64,000 bases of DNA from Gautieria morchelliformis (Eukaryota > Basidiomycota > Agaricomycetes > Gomphales > Gomphaceae). The translations under genes were made by a program, and so were the position numbers. Below are positions 1-12,125 of this stretch, piece after piece. Position 1 is the stretch's first letter, and the number at the start of each line of letters is the position of its first letter. The notes beneath the pieces were generated by a model, which did not search any database, was not told the DNA's origin, and saw only the letters and a program-made list of their open reading frames with translations. The stretch covers positions 62,001-126,000 of the forward strand of contig WHVA01000326.1 of assembly GCA_015179125.1 (NCBI GenBank), written 5' to 3'.

Positions 1-1304
1 TATATGCGGCCGTCGTGGCATAGGAAGCCATCGTCGGTTTGCGTCCATCTCGGGTCGGAAGGATCACCGAGATGCCGGCAGGCAACAGGGTCGGATGTCA
101 GGTTGGCTAAGATGTTGGCATGAAGCTTCTCGGAGTCCATCATAGTGCTTGCTCGGAGAATGGGTGCAAGCAGGTATGTTGCCTGGAGTGATTCCGATAA
201 TTGTTGGTTTGTGAAAATCGGTCGGAAGTTTTGCGAGTTGACTGAGCCGTAGTCATTACCTCCCTCTTTAAGGTAGATGTCCCATCATCTAGTTAAAGCG
301 TTGGGTTTTGTACCGAGCTTTCCGGGACAGAACTGAATAATGAGGTTAAATTGAGAGAGGAATTCAGACCAGCGGGCTTGTCGTCGGGTTAGCAACTTAG
401 TGGTGGAAAAATACTCCAAGCTTTTGTGATCAGTGACAACGTCGATAGGGGAGCCGGAGCCCTCCAAGTAATGTCTCCAACGTTGAAATGCTTCAAAGAT
501 TGCCAGTAGCTCTTTATCGTGGACATCGTAATTTAGTTCGGCACCGGAAAATGTTCGAGAGTGGAAAGTGACAGGATGAAGTTCGCCTGTGTCATCAAAC
601 AGAGACAGGATCACGCTGAGGGCATAATCCGAGGTGTCAGTTTCCACGACCATAGGTCGGTCGGGAACCCAGTGTGACAGGATCGGAGCCAAAGTGAAAG
701 CCTCCTTGAGGTAATTGAAGGAGTTTCGGCACTCTTCGGTAAATGCCCATGGGGTGCCTTTTCGGGTAAGCCGGGTGAGGGGAACAGTGATGTCGGAATA
801 ATTGAAAATAAAGCGGCGGTAAAAATTGGTGAAGCCAAGGAAGGATTGTATGTCTTTGACCTTCCGAGGTTCAGGCCAATCGCGGATTGTTTGGACTTTG
901 TCTCGGACATGGTAAATCCATCAGTAGAGAGCATATACCCGAGGAATTCCACAGAATCACGGTGCCATTCACATTTATTGGGTTTGGCGTAGAGACCATG
1001 TTTCTGAAGACGCCGCAATACTTCACGGACGTGTTCCGTATGTTTGACCGGGTCATCGGAGTAGATGAGTATGTCATCAAGGTACACGACAACGCATACA
1101 TTAAGCATATCTCCGAAGACGTCATTCATGAAACGTTGAAAGACCGCAGGACCATTGGTAAGACCGAACGGCATGACCAGCCATTCGAAAGAGCCGTAAC
1201 GGGTCCAGAAAGCTGTTTTCCACTCATCGCCTTCGGCAACTCAGACTAGATGGAATGCGTGCTGAAAGTCGATTTTTGTATAGATCCGAGCCTTTCGGGG
1301 CGCA

Positions 1305-2785
1305 TGTTTTGGAACCCGTTGAACTAAATGTAAAACTGTGGTGTTAAACACAATTCTAAAGTTCAATCAGAGATTTGACTTTACAAGCACACGCAAGCTT
1401 CGAAACTATTTTAATGGAGAACCCAATTAAGAAATTATACTCCGGTGAACAATCAGAATCAGTATTGGTACAGGAAGTGTAGCAATAGAGATTTAACTGA
1501 ACACGTGTAGTTCTTAGATTGTGCAATACTTTGTGAGGTCAAAGAATGTTATTAGGCGTCCAAGGGTCCAGATACTTTAAGGGGGAAAGCTACCTAGAGT
1601 CTTAGGACCACGGGTTGAGTGAATTAAAGACAACAATAATCCCCAAGACGTGAAAAGATAGTTCTGCACTTGAACTCTTCCTCAGTTCAAGTATGTCACT
1701 ATTCTCGTGGCTTTTCTGGTTTTCCAACTCAACAAACGTAGGATATTAACTCACTTACCCTGAGTTAGGTTAATATCTGCAGTGCGTTGATTGATCAAGA
1801 AAGATCAATTACTCAAAAGGCTATTAACCCACTTAACTCAGAGTTAAGTTAATAAACTATTGCGTGAATTGAATAACTAATAACCAAGTCTATTAGATCA
1901 CTGCTCAGAGTGGCGTCTAATGGTACAGGATTACTAATCAGTTACTCTTAGTAATGTTGCTGTTCGCAGCGCGATTATTCAGAGCCTGCTGCAATTAAAA
2001 TAGAGCACTCTTGTACTTCTCAGAGCCAATCAGAGTTGCTGCAATCTTAGACTGTAGCCAAGTCAGTGAGCCAGTACTTCGGTACAAGGCTGTGTTGAAG
2101 TCACACTTCAGTTACTCAAGGTATGAGTGGTTTGGTTGAAAGATGATTGATTGCTTCACTGCTAAAACTGCAGGCTATTTATACTGCATCTATCTAGCTT
2201 ATGTAACTACTGCTAGGAACCTTGTAGAGGCTTCTACTACTGTGAAGAACCTTGTGGAAGCTTAGAGAAGCTTCAGGAAAGGTTTGGAAACTATTGGAGG
2301 GCTGTGGAAGGTTCTATTGCTATATTGGGTTAAAGTCACAGTTCTGTGACAGTAAAGCTAAGAGTATGTAAGAAACTCCCACGCTCATGTGATTATCATG
2401 TGACGAAGGAAAGTCATGTGACTTCATGCTGGATTGAGGTCATGTGACTGTGTCATGTGATTGTCAGGTGACCGTAGATAATCAAGTGACTTTGAGGTCA
2501 GGTGATTGTCAGGTGACTGTAGATAATCAGGTGACTTTGAGGTCAGGTGATTGTCAGGTGACTGTGGATGATCAGGTGACTTTGAGCTGTTTTTGAGGTC
2601 ATGTGATAGTCATGTGACCGTGGGGGATTCTTAGCTAAACTATCAAGAGATTGTTGTATCTTGTGGACCCAATGTGAGTGTAGCATAGAAATATTAATAC
2701 AACCTTCCTTGAGGACATTTGAAACTAATTAACTACCTAGTAAATGTTCATAAATAGGTAGCTACTTTGTGGACAATCCCTAACA
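1305..2785. mobile_element. Solo LTR (1481 bp) nested in Gypsy element 1
   Basis: A block without open frames interrupts the RT region of Gypsy element 1. It begins TGTTTTGG, ends CCCTAACA and is flanked by the 5-bp direct repeat GCGCA (1300-1304 and 2786-2790). TG..CA ends plus a 5-bp target duplication are the hallmarks of an LTR insertion, and the absence of coding sequence suggests a solo LTR left by LTR-LTR recombination. It holds AGTTAA-rich inverted motifs near 1740-1860 and a tandem array at 2452-2586. The parent family is not otherwise present in the window. Confidence 0.8.
2452..2586. repeat. 45-bp tandem repeat, three units, rich in CA(T/G)GTGA
   Basis: Three consecutive 45-bp units (2452-2496, 2497-2541, 2542-2586) differ by only a few bases. 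Each contains three copies of a TCANGTGA-like octamer. Further TCATGTGAC copies flank the array between 2385 and 2620. The octamer resembles E-box-like sites bound by bHLH regulators, so it could be an LTR enhancer; that role is inference. Confidence 0.8.
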
Positions 2786-5212
2786 GCGCATCCAATAAGT
2801 CAGTAATCAACGGAAGTGGATGGTGATCTTTCTTCGTAATCTTGTTGAGTGCTCGGAAATAGACACAAAGCCAAAGTTCACCACTCTTCTTCTTGACAAA
2901 GAGGATGGGGGCTCTGTGCGAAGACTGAGTGGGCTGAATATAACCCATATTCAGATGCTCATCTATGAACGCTCGGAGCGTAGCAAGCTCCAAGGTAGAG
3001 AGTGAATATAACAGAGGTTGAGGGGGTGTAGCGCCGTCCTCCAGAGTGCTCTTGAGATCGTAGGGTCGGTGTGGAGCCAAGGTGTCAGCTTTGGACTTGC
3101 TGAATACATCTGCGAAGTTGTGATACTCCGGCGGGATGTCCTTGAGGTCCACAGGTTCGGATTTTGCGGAAGCCGAGCGGGCCAAAGCCTCGGTCTCGCG
3201 CGTCGCCAGATTTAGCTGGAAGCACTGGGAACCCTCTAACTTGCAGGCACGGTAAAATGCCGCAGCGTTGAGGAGGGCTACCTGAGGGGCCTCCAGACTC
3301 GGGGGTGGCTCGGCCATTGCGGCGCGAGCCGAAGCCAGCAGGGGGTCCACAGGACTGCCCGGAAGGGAAGTTCAGAAAGTAATACTGCCCAATACAGTCA
3401 ATCAACGGATTGTAGCGGGTGAGCCAGTTGTGTCCGAGAACTACCGAAACAGACGAATCAAGGGTGACATAAAAGTCTACGGAATGTGTGTGACCATCAG
3501 GGAAATGGATAGGTAGCTCTACAGCTTCAGTAATTACCGAGTTTGTACTACCATCGAATAAACGGAGCGGGATCGGGTCTACGGAACGGGTTCGGAGACT
3601 GTATTTATGGACAAAGATGGATTCTATGAAACAATGGGTAGAGACGGAATCTACTAGTGCTTTAAAATTTTCGTTTGGGACAAGAGATGAGGACAAACTA
3701 ATTACAAGAGAGTTCGGAGAAAAGAGAGCAGAAGCGTTGATTCTTACCTCCCCTACTGCGCAAGTTGAGTCAACGCGACCCTCGGTTTGCGCGGAGGTCG
3801 GAGGGTCGCTGACTATTTTTTTGCACCTGAAGCCGAAGATTCGGCCTTGTTATTGGATGTCTTCCCTTGAGAAGCCATTGCGGCCTGAGCCGATGTGGCT
3901 TTCGGGCATTCTTTTGCACGGTGGCCACTCTGCACGCAGACTAGGCAGAGATTGTTGTCCATGCGACGCTGGCGTTCTTCGGGCGTGAGTTTGCCATCCT
4001 TGCCGAGCTTATTAGCGTAGTCGGGTTTTTTCTGACCCTCGGACGCATTATTCCCCTTATGCTTGTCCTTGCCTTTGCCGTGATGATTATTACCAGCGTT
4101 GGTGTTGGAGTTGCCGGAACTTTGACCTTGACATTGGTCATTGTTCTGGGGGGGCTTGGTTTTGGTTGGACTTGTCCTTGGCCTCGGGTTTGGGTGCGGA
4201 TTGAGTCTCGCAAGAGGCTTCACCACGACGTTCCCAATACCTTTGGTCAATTTTCTGGACCAGATCTCGGAGGTCGTCAAGGGATCGGGGTTTGTCGAAA
4301 TGCACCATTTCATCTTTGATTCGCTTCGGCAATGCAAGGTAAGCTCGGCGATGCAAAGCCGAATCGTTGTGCTGAAGCATGGATGCAAGTCTATAGAAGT
4401 CGACAAAAAACTGAGTCACCTTGTGACTATCCTTCATGACGAGGTTTTCGAGCTCTACCTTGGCATCAGCAGCCTGGTCATAGGGGCCAAAGTTCAGGTA
4501 AAGCTCTCCCATGAAGATACCGTAATCCGAGGCCCAAAGGGGCTCGTTAACAGGGTCATCAGTGAGGAAGGGCTCTAAGTAATCGAGAGCCGTTCCCTTG
4601 AGGAAGGACAGGACATAGTTCACTTTCACAGAACCGTCTCGGAAAGCTTGGGGTTTGGCACGGAAATTCAACATGCACTGGAGAAGGAAACCTCGGAGTT
4701 TTTTCGGGTCTGAGCCGTCAAATTGGTCGGACTCCCGAAGTTTCGCCTTTGAGTCGGCGCGGTCTCCTCCACCGAGTCCATTGTCGGCGAGCTTTTCCAA
4801 AGCCACAAGCATTCAGCGCCCAACCTGTTCCTCGCCATCTGCCTCTGCATTCAGGTTGGAGTTCGGTCTCGGGGCCTCTGCGTCGGGATCGGAATTGTGC
4901 TCGGAACCGGAGTCGTTATCGCCGCCATGACCACCGTCTCCGGGGTCGCTAGGGTCGGGGGACTTGCCGTGGGGATCCTCGGGAACCTCGCTAATGTGTC
5001 CGTGACCGACACCTATAACTCGGCGTCAAGACGAGTTCGAAGGCGGAGGGGGGTTGTCATAGCGGTGACGGAACGGGGGGTTTTCGGGGTAGTGTGAAGC
5101 ACTTCGTGCGCGGTGGGCCTCTATGGTTGGGGTGACGCGGCTACCGCGGGCATGGGTGTAAGATCTAGTGATAGGCATATCGAACAACTGCATGTGGAGA
5201 GTTCTGATATAC

Positions 5213-5640
5213 TGTTAAGAACGTAAGTCGTACTTAAGACTCAACCCGAGGGCCAAGCCAAGGTAACCGAAGTTCGGGAACAGAGGGCTTGGCTTCAACT
5301 TCGTAGGTTGCGCCCACTACAGTGTTCCGCCCTAATTTCGGGAAATGGATTCGGGGACGGGTTCGGCTGGAAGCCGAGGTTCGGAAACAAGGATCAGACA
5401 GAGGAGCGGAAGATACGAGGAATCTAAGTCGATATCAGAACTGAGGAATTATTGTACATGATGGGGGGTTTATATACTAATTTGCAAGGAATGGAAGAGG
5501 GCATCAATGCCCGTATCGAGCAGGAAGCAGGGTTGACGGACGATCATCAGAAATGGAGCAGGTTTATCTAGGAAAGGGGATCAGGGTGAATGATGAACCG
5601 ATAGGGAACCCGAGTTTTCCGTGAGGGCAGTGCCCTCAAC
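5213..5640 (-). repeat. 5' LTR of Gypsy element 1 (right edge unresolved)
   Basis: The LTR starts with TGTTAAG directly after the gag leader. It shares the stretch CTTCAACTT..GTAGGTTGCGCCC with the LTRs at 43672 and 51174, so the families are related. The right end cannot be fixed because the partner LTR is off the window; similarity to other sequence begins near 5645. Confidence 0.6.
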
Positions 5641-5644
5641 TGCG

Positions 5645-5870
5645 CCTCTTTTATGACTCGGAGCTCGCCTCCGATGTGAGTACGTAGGATGTGCACGTAA
5701 TATTGAGTTCTTGTCTTGTGATGTACAGTGGAATTTCACCGGCAACCATCTATGTAGTTGAACCGGCATGGGGGGTGAGAGCCGGAGGTGACATGGAAAT
5801 GGAGGAATACAAATACAGGCGACACACCGGGGCACAATTCCTGTCATTTCAGATGCTGCTCCTTCTGGTA
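5645..5870 (-). pseudogene. Zinc-finger-like gene fragment (distant copy of the 31.2-31.9 kb gene)
   Basis: The minus strand carries a short segment reading like QYYVHILRTHIGGELR, which matches QYYLHILTHIGGELQ in the better preserved copy at about 31500. Both are followed on the minus strand by an intron-like boundary at the same place. The frame upstream contains a stop, and no complete gene can be made out. I treat it as a relic of a repeated zinc-finger-like family. Confidence 0.45.
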
Positions 5871-6296
5871 GCTTGCTGGTTGTATTTCTGTTAGTATAGC
5901 TGTGGGAGAAGGAGAGTGTCACAATGCAAAGCCAATACTTTGCATACATGACGTGCTGGTGTAGCTTCTACACAGTCAGAATAACTACTTCAGCACATTC
6001 TACATTCAATAGGGCCTGCATCAGGAAAAACCCCAAATCCTGGTAGCAGCGCCTACCCACACATCCCGTCACGTGGTCTACTGTAGCCCATGTAGTTGCG
6101 CGCGTGGCTGCGTAAGTCCACATAGTCCTCTGTGCTCAAACGTCCCTATGTATCTTATGTTAGATACATATCCAAGCCCTTTCTACCATAGACATCTGCC
6201 GTCTATCGTCGGCTAGAGCGCAAGCACCCATCTACACACCAATACATTGCGTACCTGTGCTTTGGTGGTTCAATCTTTCACCACTTTGTTCACGGT

Positions 6297-6990
6297 CAAT
6301 TGAGTCCAATCAAGAGGGAAGGGAAAGCTATACCCTCTTACACCGCTTCGCTTCTAGAAAGTATCGCTGATTTACCAGAGGCGGATGTGCCGCAACAAGA
6401 GGAAGGCATCCAAAGCACTGGAGCTGTTGCGTATCTCGCGGGAGCTGACACTGTACGAATGATTTCTTTTCCTTATGTTCTGTACACCATTCACGTCACT
6501 GCTCTAGACAACTGTCGCCCTATCCTGGTTTATCCTCGCCATGATCCTTTATCCCAATGTACAGTGCAAAGCGCAGTGCGAGCTCGACGAAGTTATTGGT
6601 GCCGATCGGCTCCCTACCTTTGAGGACCACGATAGCCTTCCGTATATGAATTCTATTTGCAAGGAAATACAAAGGTGCCCTAACTGATTCTCTGAAAGCC
6701 AGGAGTTGACAAATAAATTTTTCTGGACTAGATGGCGTCCGGTGGTGCCGCTGGGTGTTGCACACAGGTTGATGGAAGATGATGTGTACAACAACAACTT
6801 TATCCCCCGAGGCAGTGTTGTCATCGGAAATGCATGGTGGAGTTGCCCTTCTTGTGTGCACAAATAGCAGATACTCACAAGAGCCTACTCGAAAGGGCAA
6901 TGCTCCATGACAAGAATATGTAGGGGCCCAATACTGAACACTTTGAGCTTGAGCATTTGTTCACGCCTGGGATTCTAAAAGGTACTTGGG
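6297..6990 (+). pseudogene. Cytochrome P450 relic (I helix to ExxR region)
   Basis: A plus-strand fragment of a fungal P450. Exon 1 (to 6452) ends in the I-helix oxygen-binding motif AGADT, continued after a 55-bp GT..AG intron (6453-6507) by TTVALSW. The next exon (6508-6674) holds YPNVQCKAQ and the K-helix ExxR (KEIQR). A second intron (6675-6731) leads into WRPVVPLGVAHR and FIPRGSVVIGNAW. After that the reading decays: an in-frame TAG follows AMLHDKNM near 6921, and the haem-binding cysteine loop is absent. The N-terminal half is also missing. P450s are haem monooxygenases of the ER membrane. This copy is a truncated pseudogene; the family cannot be named. Confidence 0.75.
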
Positions 6991-7488
6991 TTGGCCACTG
7001 TTTTGTAGGTCTCTTTTCTAACCCATATTATCGTTGCCTTCACTCTATTGCGTCAAGGAGATTCTTCTGGAACAATTCAATTACCTTCTGGCTCTACAGC
7101 CTTTGAGAGATGCTCCCAGTCCTCCACTTCTTCATGTATATCCTCGACCGATGCAGTTTCATCTTCCGTGAGCCTGGATTGCATTAGACCATGTGCACAT
7201 AATCTCATGACTAGGATAACCCAGTGAATACCATGCTCACGACCCTTCTCAATTGCTCGGGTATAATGACACGAGTCAGGACTTCAGAAGCGAAGGCATG
7301 TTCAAAGCTTGGTTCCCGCAGAGTGTAGTCATGACCGAGACCGAAGTGTGTTCCTATATATCTATATGACTATCATCTCCTTAGTCCTTTGCTGGTCAAT
7401 AGCGTGAGACACCCATTTCCCTCGTTTCACTACTCGCACTCGCATCCTTCACATATCCGTCCGCATGGCTAGTCCTACTATAGTGTTA
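6991..7488. other. No gene recognised
   Basis: The stretch between the P450 relic and the Plavaka transposon shows no convincing coding, RNA or repeat signal. A CACTACTCGCACTCGC stretch near 7428 could be near the left end of the Plavaka element, but I could not pair it with a right end. Confidence 0.4.
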
Positions 7489-10400
7489 TTAGGTATGATT
7501 ATCTTTCTCTACTACAAAATCACCATCACACATCTGAAACATATAGATACTAAGCTGTGAGTTCAAAAAGAATGTTTGGCATTCATCTAGGACATTTTCT
7601 GAGGTCCATGTCTGGTTGCGGTGTTTGGCACTGCCAAACTTTGGGGTGAGATAACAGCTGCGTTGGATTGAGTTCACGTGGACTATCTCTCCGTGTCGCC
7701 GGTTATGATGCATGGAATAGGAGACTTGGGACATCTGGAGTGGCTCAACAGGCAAGGTAAAGTTGGTGAACCAGTGTGACAAACGGAAAATGGCGCATAT
7801 GCGAGCAGCTCGGTACCCTATACATCACGGTGAGGAGCGGTCGCATGGCAGGGTTGCAACTCGTACCTTTGAGTCCGATCTCCTCTGCATCCCATGTATC
7901 ATGTATTAATGCAGTGTCAAATAGTGCAGGGACCAAACACTTCTTCCGGGGAGAATGGCTAGCCGGGCATGCTCGGATGATATCTTTTTGGATATCATCA
8001 TTAAGGCATTGGGGGGATTGAAGGTCGATGTAGAGGCGAGTGTATACGTCAACACAGTCAAATGTGGATGGTGTGATTTGGCAATTCGGCACATATTGGC
8101 AAAGATACATGGCTAGAGCCGCTACAATGTCCATGGCACCATGTTTTTCAATGAGGTCCTGAAGGGATGTTCCGGGCATTGGAGCTTGTTTGGCAATGTG
8201 CCAGTGGGTGCTAGGTGTGTGAGATATTAGTTCAACCGGTTCATCCATGCTGGATGTCTCACTCTCTGTGGATGAATCACCATCCTCGTCATAGCTCCTA
8301 TTGATGACTGGGTGGGTTGCATTTGTCCATGTGAGGAATGCCGTGAATTTGTGGATGGCTTCTTGATGCCAAAGGTACTGGATCATTTGCTGGGTATAGT
8401 TCTTCTTGTTGCTTGCTCAGTATCCTTCGCACAGTCAATATGAAGCCGTTCTGACATTTCTGTGTTGAAGCCATCCGCAGAACCCTTGGCTCGAATGAGA
8501 TGTGCGTAATGCTCCATAATGTGGATCTTTGGGATTCGGGAGTGCTTTCTGATGCCTGCTTTGATGAAGATGCCCTTGTGCTCATGGAATGTGCGCAGTG
8601 AATCCTGGAGGTGTCGGAGAGTTTCTGTGGAGTGGGACAGGAAAGATGCATAATATATGAAGTCAATAGTTGCTCGTGCAACAGCGGCCACGTCAGGTGG
8701 TACCGCACCAAAAATCAGGCTTGCAAATACATGCTCCATCTCCTTGTGCTCACGGCCAGTCCACTGAGATATCGTAGGGATTCCCTTTTTGAAGTGGCGT
8801 AGACCCAGGTGGTCTGGAAGACATTTGAATCACTCATCCACCTCCTGCGCACCCCCTTTCCCAGCAATTTGAATACACCACTTCACCATATGGTCCTTGA
8901 AGACACCCTTGTGTAGTTGATGGAGCAAATTGGGGGTGAAACATTCAAAGATATTGGTGTGTGGAAGGTCAGCCCAAAATGGCTGGGGAATGGGACGGAG
9001 ATGCAGATTCTTAAGTGCTGGAGATGGTGTCCCCATTTCCGAGCTTCTCAAGGCCATGAGAATGGTGCTAGGATTGCGAGTTGGGGCACACCCTGGATTT
9101 CCACAGTCATCTGGTGAGACAGTGCAGATTGGGCATGAGTTTTCACGGATGGCTGCCACTAAACATTGCTCTGGGTAATCGGCAATGTATGATGCCAAAA
9201 TGAGGAAGATGTGGCGTATTTGAGAGTCGGAACATGTTATATAAACCCCGTCTTTGCCAGCAGCAATCAGAGGTTCCAGAATAAGGGACATGCAATAGTG
9301 GAAGAGACGATATGCACGCTCTTTGCGACGTTCTGGAGACAGGCATTCAAGCTTGGTTACTGGCAGATATCCTAGGAGAACCATGGCTTGTTTGGAAGGC
9401 TGCCGACGGCCTTGTCAATGTTCCCAATTGTGAGATACACTGGCCATGCTTGCTTATCACCACTGAATTGGGACAGTTGGGTTTTGTCTGATGCAATGAT
9501 TATTGGAGAGATTGTAGCCCCTTTGGATAATTTTTCCTGGTTGCGAAAGGGTCAAATGGAGCGCAATATGGGAAAGCTGGAATACTTACTTGTAGTTCCC
9601 ACCACCACTCTCCTGTCCACATCTCGTTAAACACTTGATCTTCCTCAGTCAAGTCGGTGAAGACCTTTTGAGGTGCATAATGCATGGCCTCTTTGAAAGC
9701 TGGATTACCAATCAACTCCTTCACGCAATCCACAGGGTTGTGGCACAAAATGAATAATTCTTCTGTCCGGCGTTCACCATTGTAATCATGCACATCCTCA
9801 TTAACCTGCACTGTGTGACATTGCCAGGAGGGAGCAGGTGGTAAGGAGTCAATTTTTTTTAGTAGACCCCACTTATCCATGAAGGAAGGGCAGGTGCAAT
9901 TGCATGTCTGCACTTGCATTAGCATAGTGCACATACACGGCTAGGTTGTATTAAATGCAACTTACGATGTCTAATTTCAGGTACTTGTCGATATCGCTCT
10001 GGCTGGCACCACCCTTTATTAACCATTCAGCCAGTTCCCACTCGGCCAGGTCTTCGAAAGGACCAAATGTTCCCAAGCTGCCCATGCGCTGCTCTTCATG
10101 CAAAACCTCAAAGGTAGTCTTCTGCTCTCCATAAGAGACTCCTGCGGGTTCTGGGAAGTCCTTTACCCACATTACATCACTGTCTGAGATGTTGTCATGT
10201 GGGGTATGTTGTGGGAGCCCTGGCCAACTTCATCGTGCCTGTGCCTTCCCTCTCAGAAAGTGTGTGCTTCCTCTGGTAAGATGTCCTGTGAGACACCTTC
10301 AGCCCAGTCCATTGGAGGATCATCCTCAAGTGCATCCGCAGGCTCGGCGGCATCGGTGCGTATCTTTTTCTTTGGCTGGGTTTGCCTCTTTTTCCCTGCT

Positions 10401-10516
10401 ATTGCCAGCCTACAGGAGTCCTTGTGGAAGATATGCAAGTGCAGAGCCTTCCTCAACGTGCAGACCCTATGACAAGCGCAGCACAAGTGCAATTGACCCG
10501 CTCGAGGAGGAGACAT
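7489..10516 (-). mobile_element. Plavaka-type (CMC superfamily) DNA transposon, transposase decayed
   Basis: The minus strand encodes a recognisable Plavaka transposase. It starts at 10516 with an N-terminal C2H2-like finger (CCACHRVC..HLHIFHKDSC). Then come PFEDLAEWELAEWL and YLKLDI (10172-9951), NPVDCVKELIGNPAF and MWTGEWWWELQ (to about 9500), and after an intron ISPIIIASDKTQLSQFSGDK, LLGYLPV, the CPIC cluster and LHQLHKGVFKDHMVKWC (to 8830). The last parts are MEHVFASLIFGAVP, HYAHLIRAKGSADGFNTEMSE and a C-terminal part with HWFTNF and VHVNSIQRSCYLTP. Lesions include frameshifts near 9400, 8410 and 7820 and an in-frame TGA near 8828 where arginine is expected. Plavaka elements are abundant in Agaricomycetes. 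Terminal inverted repeats were not found, so the limits given are those of the coding part. Confidence 0.85.
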
Positions 10517-10929
10517 AACTTAGTACAGGTCCCTCGGCCTTCCATGCCCGTTCTCCAGCACAGTCATGTGACTGGTTACAGGGTAAGCTCCGTCCTTTCT
10601 TATTCCTGACCACCACCACTCACTGCAAACTTCTTGGTTTCAATGCCTCCACCTGGTTCCAAAAGGAAAGCTCTGCAGGAGATCAACTTGACCCAGCTCC
10701 CTGCACGCTCCACAGTGCCAAAGCAAACATCGACTTACAGCAGTACGAACTCCAGGGGTCGTGAACATCGCTCGAGACCGTGCCATTGTTCGTCGCGGTT
10801 GGGCCGCAAGCCAAAGCTGCCACTCCCAACAATGAAGGTTCGCGCGGTCGTCTCACCGCAAAAGGTCTCAACTATCGTATGTATCATCTCCCCTGAGCCG
10901 TTGGGTTAGTCTACCATGACCACTTCCAG
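10517..10929. other. Upstream of Plavaka; nothing firmly recognised
   Basis: This interval may contain the 5' end of the Plavaka element. A plus-strand frame from about 10641 beginning MPPPGSKRKALQEIN looks weakly protein-like but has no recognised domain. I cannot call a gene. Confidence 0.35.
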
Positions 10930-11395
10930 TTAAACAAGCGGAAGAAAAGGACTTCGCGTTTGTATCTAAGGAGGTAGGCATACAGTGCTATATCTGCATC
11001 CGACTGGCTAGCCAATTCAGCGGCAACAACACACATAGCTCGAAGCCGAAACGATTTCCCTAGCTATGCCGAGGAGCCGTCAGAAATCGAAGGAATTTCA
11101 CCTGGAGCAGTACTACATACACAAGGCCGAGGCACTATACACATGGAATTCAAAGTCGGTGCTAAGACGAACACAATGGAGCTACATGACATCAAGCATG
11201 CACCAGATGCGCCAAACAACCTTATCAGCGTAGGACATCTAACTGATAAGGGCAACACGGCCACATTTACAGGCACCGGCGTTGAATTCAAATCACGCGC
11301 CTGAGTTATTTTTTCACGGGGACAGAAGCGCAGGAGGCTCTTCTGTATGAAGGCATGGGTCACTCGATCAGCCGAGGCACGAGATTGGCAGCTCG
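10930..11395 (+). mobile_element. Ty1/Copia fragment (gag-protease-integrase start)
   Basis: The plus strand here matches the protease region of the minus-strand Copia at 22300-25503. Shared segments are EEKDFAFVSKEV, the protease-side DWLA and THIAR, EPSEIEGISPGAVLHTQ, HAPDAPNNLISVG and the TGVEFKSRA region. No LTR is attached and both ends are abrupt, so it is a truncated scrap of the same family. It is broken, with several breaks. Confidence 0.85.
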
Positions 11396-12125
11396 AGCGC
11401 AAGAAGCCAGAGAAGCGGAGATCGCTGCTCTTAGGGCCGAAGGCCAAGGGGACGAGGATATCAAAGAGTTCCTCGACGACCCAAATGCCAATGACTCTGA
11501 GGAGGAACCTGAGCCTCAGCCCCATAAGTGTTCCCATGGCCTTTAGCCCCAAATATATCCTAATGTTTGTGTTTGGTTTGGTCCAGGAAGGATTCAGGAG
11601 AACGAGGTTCGTCATCCACACGAAGTCTTTTTTTTTTGGACTAACTTTCTTCTCTCTCTTTGACTCTTCTCTCGCCTCGCAACTCTTCTCTTGCTCCCAC
11701 TCCTCTCTCACATCGACTCTTCTCACGCTTTGCAACTCTTCTCTTGCCTCGACAAACTCTTCCTTTGCAACTCTTGTCTGGCTTCGACTCTTCTTAAGTT
11801 CACCTTCAAGGCCACAACAGCGGTAGTGACAGCTGCTGCGAAACCGGCTATGTCCAACACGGTTCGGCGCCAGACAGCCAGCTCACCCGCACCCCTCCGG
11901 TCTGTGACTTGCGACACGGTCCAACCACATGACCGTCCCTGCAGACTATGAGGGACTGGCAAACAGTATATTGACTATGGCTATGACAGAGTTTCAGGTT
12001 CGCATTTGCACCAAGAATGCATTTCCGGACATGGATGAGTGCGAGGAATGGGCCGAAGAATGTTGGCAAAATGCGTGTGACCGCAAGGGGGAAGTGCTAC
12101 CACGCACTACGGAGGGCTACAGCGA
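11396..12125 (+). pseudogene. DUF6532-like gene scrap with acidic leader and CT-rich tract
   Basis: Directly after the Copia scrap a plus-strand frame reads an Ala/Glu-rich and acidic segment (11355-11546, with EFLDDPNANDSEEEPEP). Further on a frame from 11929 reads MTVPADYEGLANSILTMAMT, then TKNAFPDMDECEEWAEECW. The pattern NAFPD..E..EWA.ECW resembles the start of the DUF6532 domain common in Agaricomycete proteins of unknown role; that match is from memory. The domain's remainder is absent. Between them, 11640-11790 is a pyrimidine-rich tract with loosely repeated GACTCTTCTC and CTTGCCTCG. I regard the whole as a gene fragment. Confidence 0.4.

Larger units (their letters stand above)
1..5640 (-). 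mobile_element. Ty3/Gypsy element 1, decayed, runs off left edge
   Basis: This is a Gypsy-type LTR retrotransposon on the minus strand. From right to left I see the 5' LTR (5213 to about 5640), a gag region (about 4812-3813) with a zinc knuckle of the form CLVC..GHRAKEC, a protease and RT start (about 3696-2786), and the rest of RT and RNase H (about 1304-285) with [11 protein letters not shown] and the RNase H segment VVTDHKSLEYFST. Sequence at the left edge matches the start of an integrase region, so integrase and the 3' LTR would lie outside the window. Order PR-RT-RH-INT and similarity to the elements at 43.7-52 kb and 59-64 kb place it in Ty3/Gypsy, probably the chromovirus branch, though no chromodomain is in view. 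It is broken, with roughly five or more breaks besides the nested solo LTR at 1305-2785. It looks old. Confidence 0.85.

Noticed and set aside
887-1249. Plus-strand frame of 120 residues at the left end
   Set aside because: It is antisense to the RT region of Gypsy element 1.
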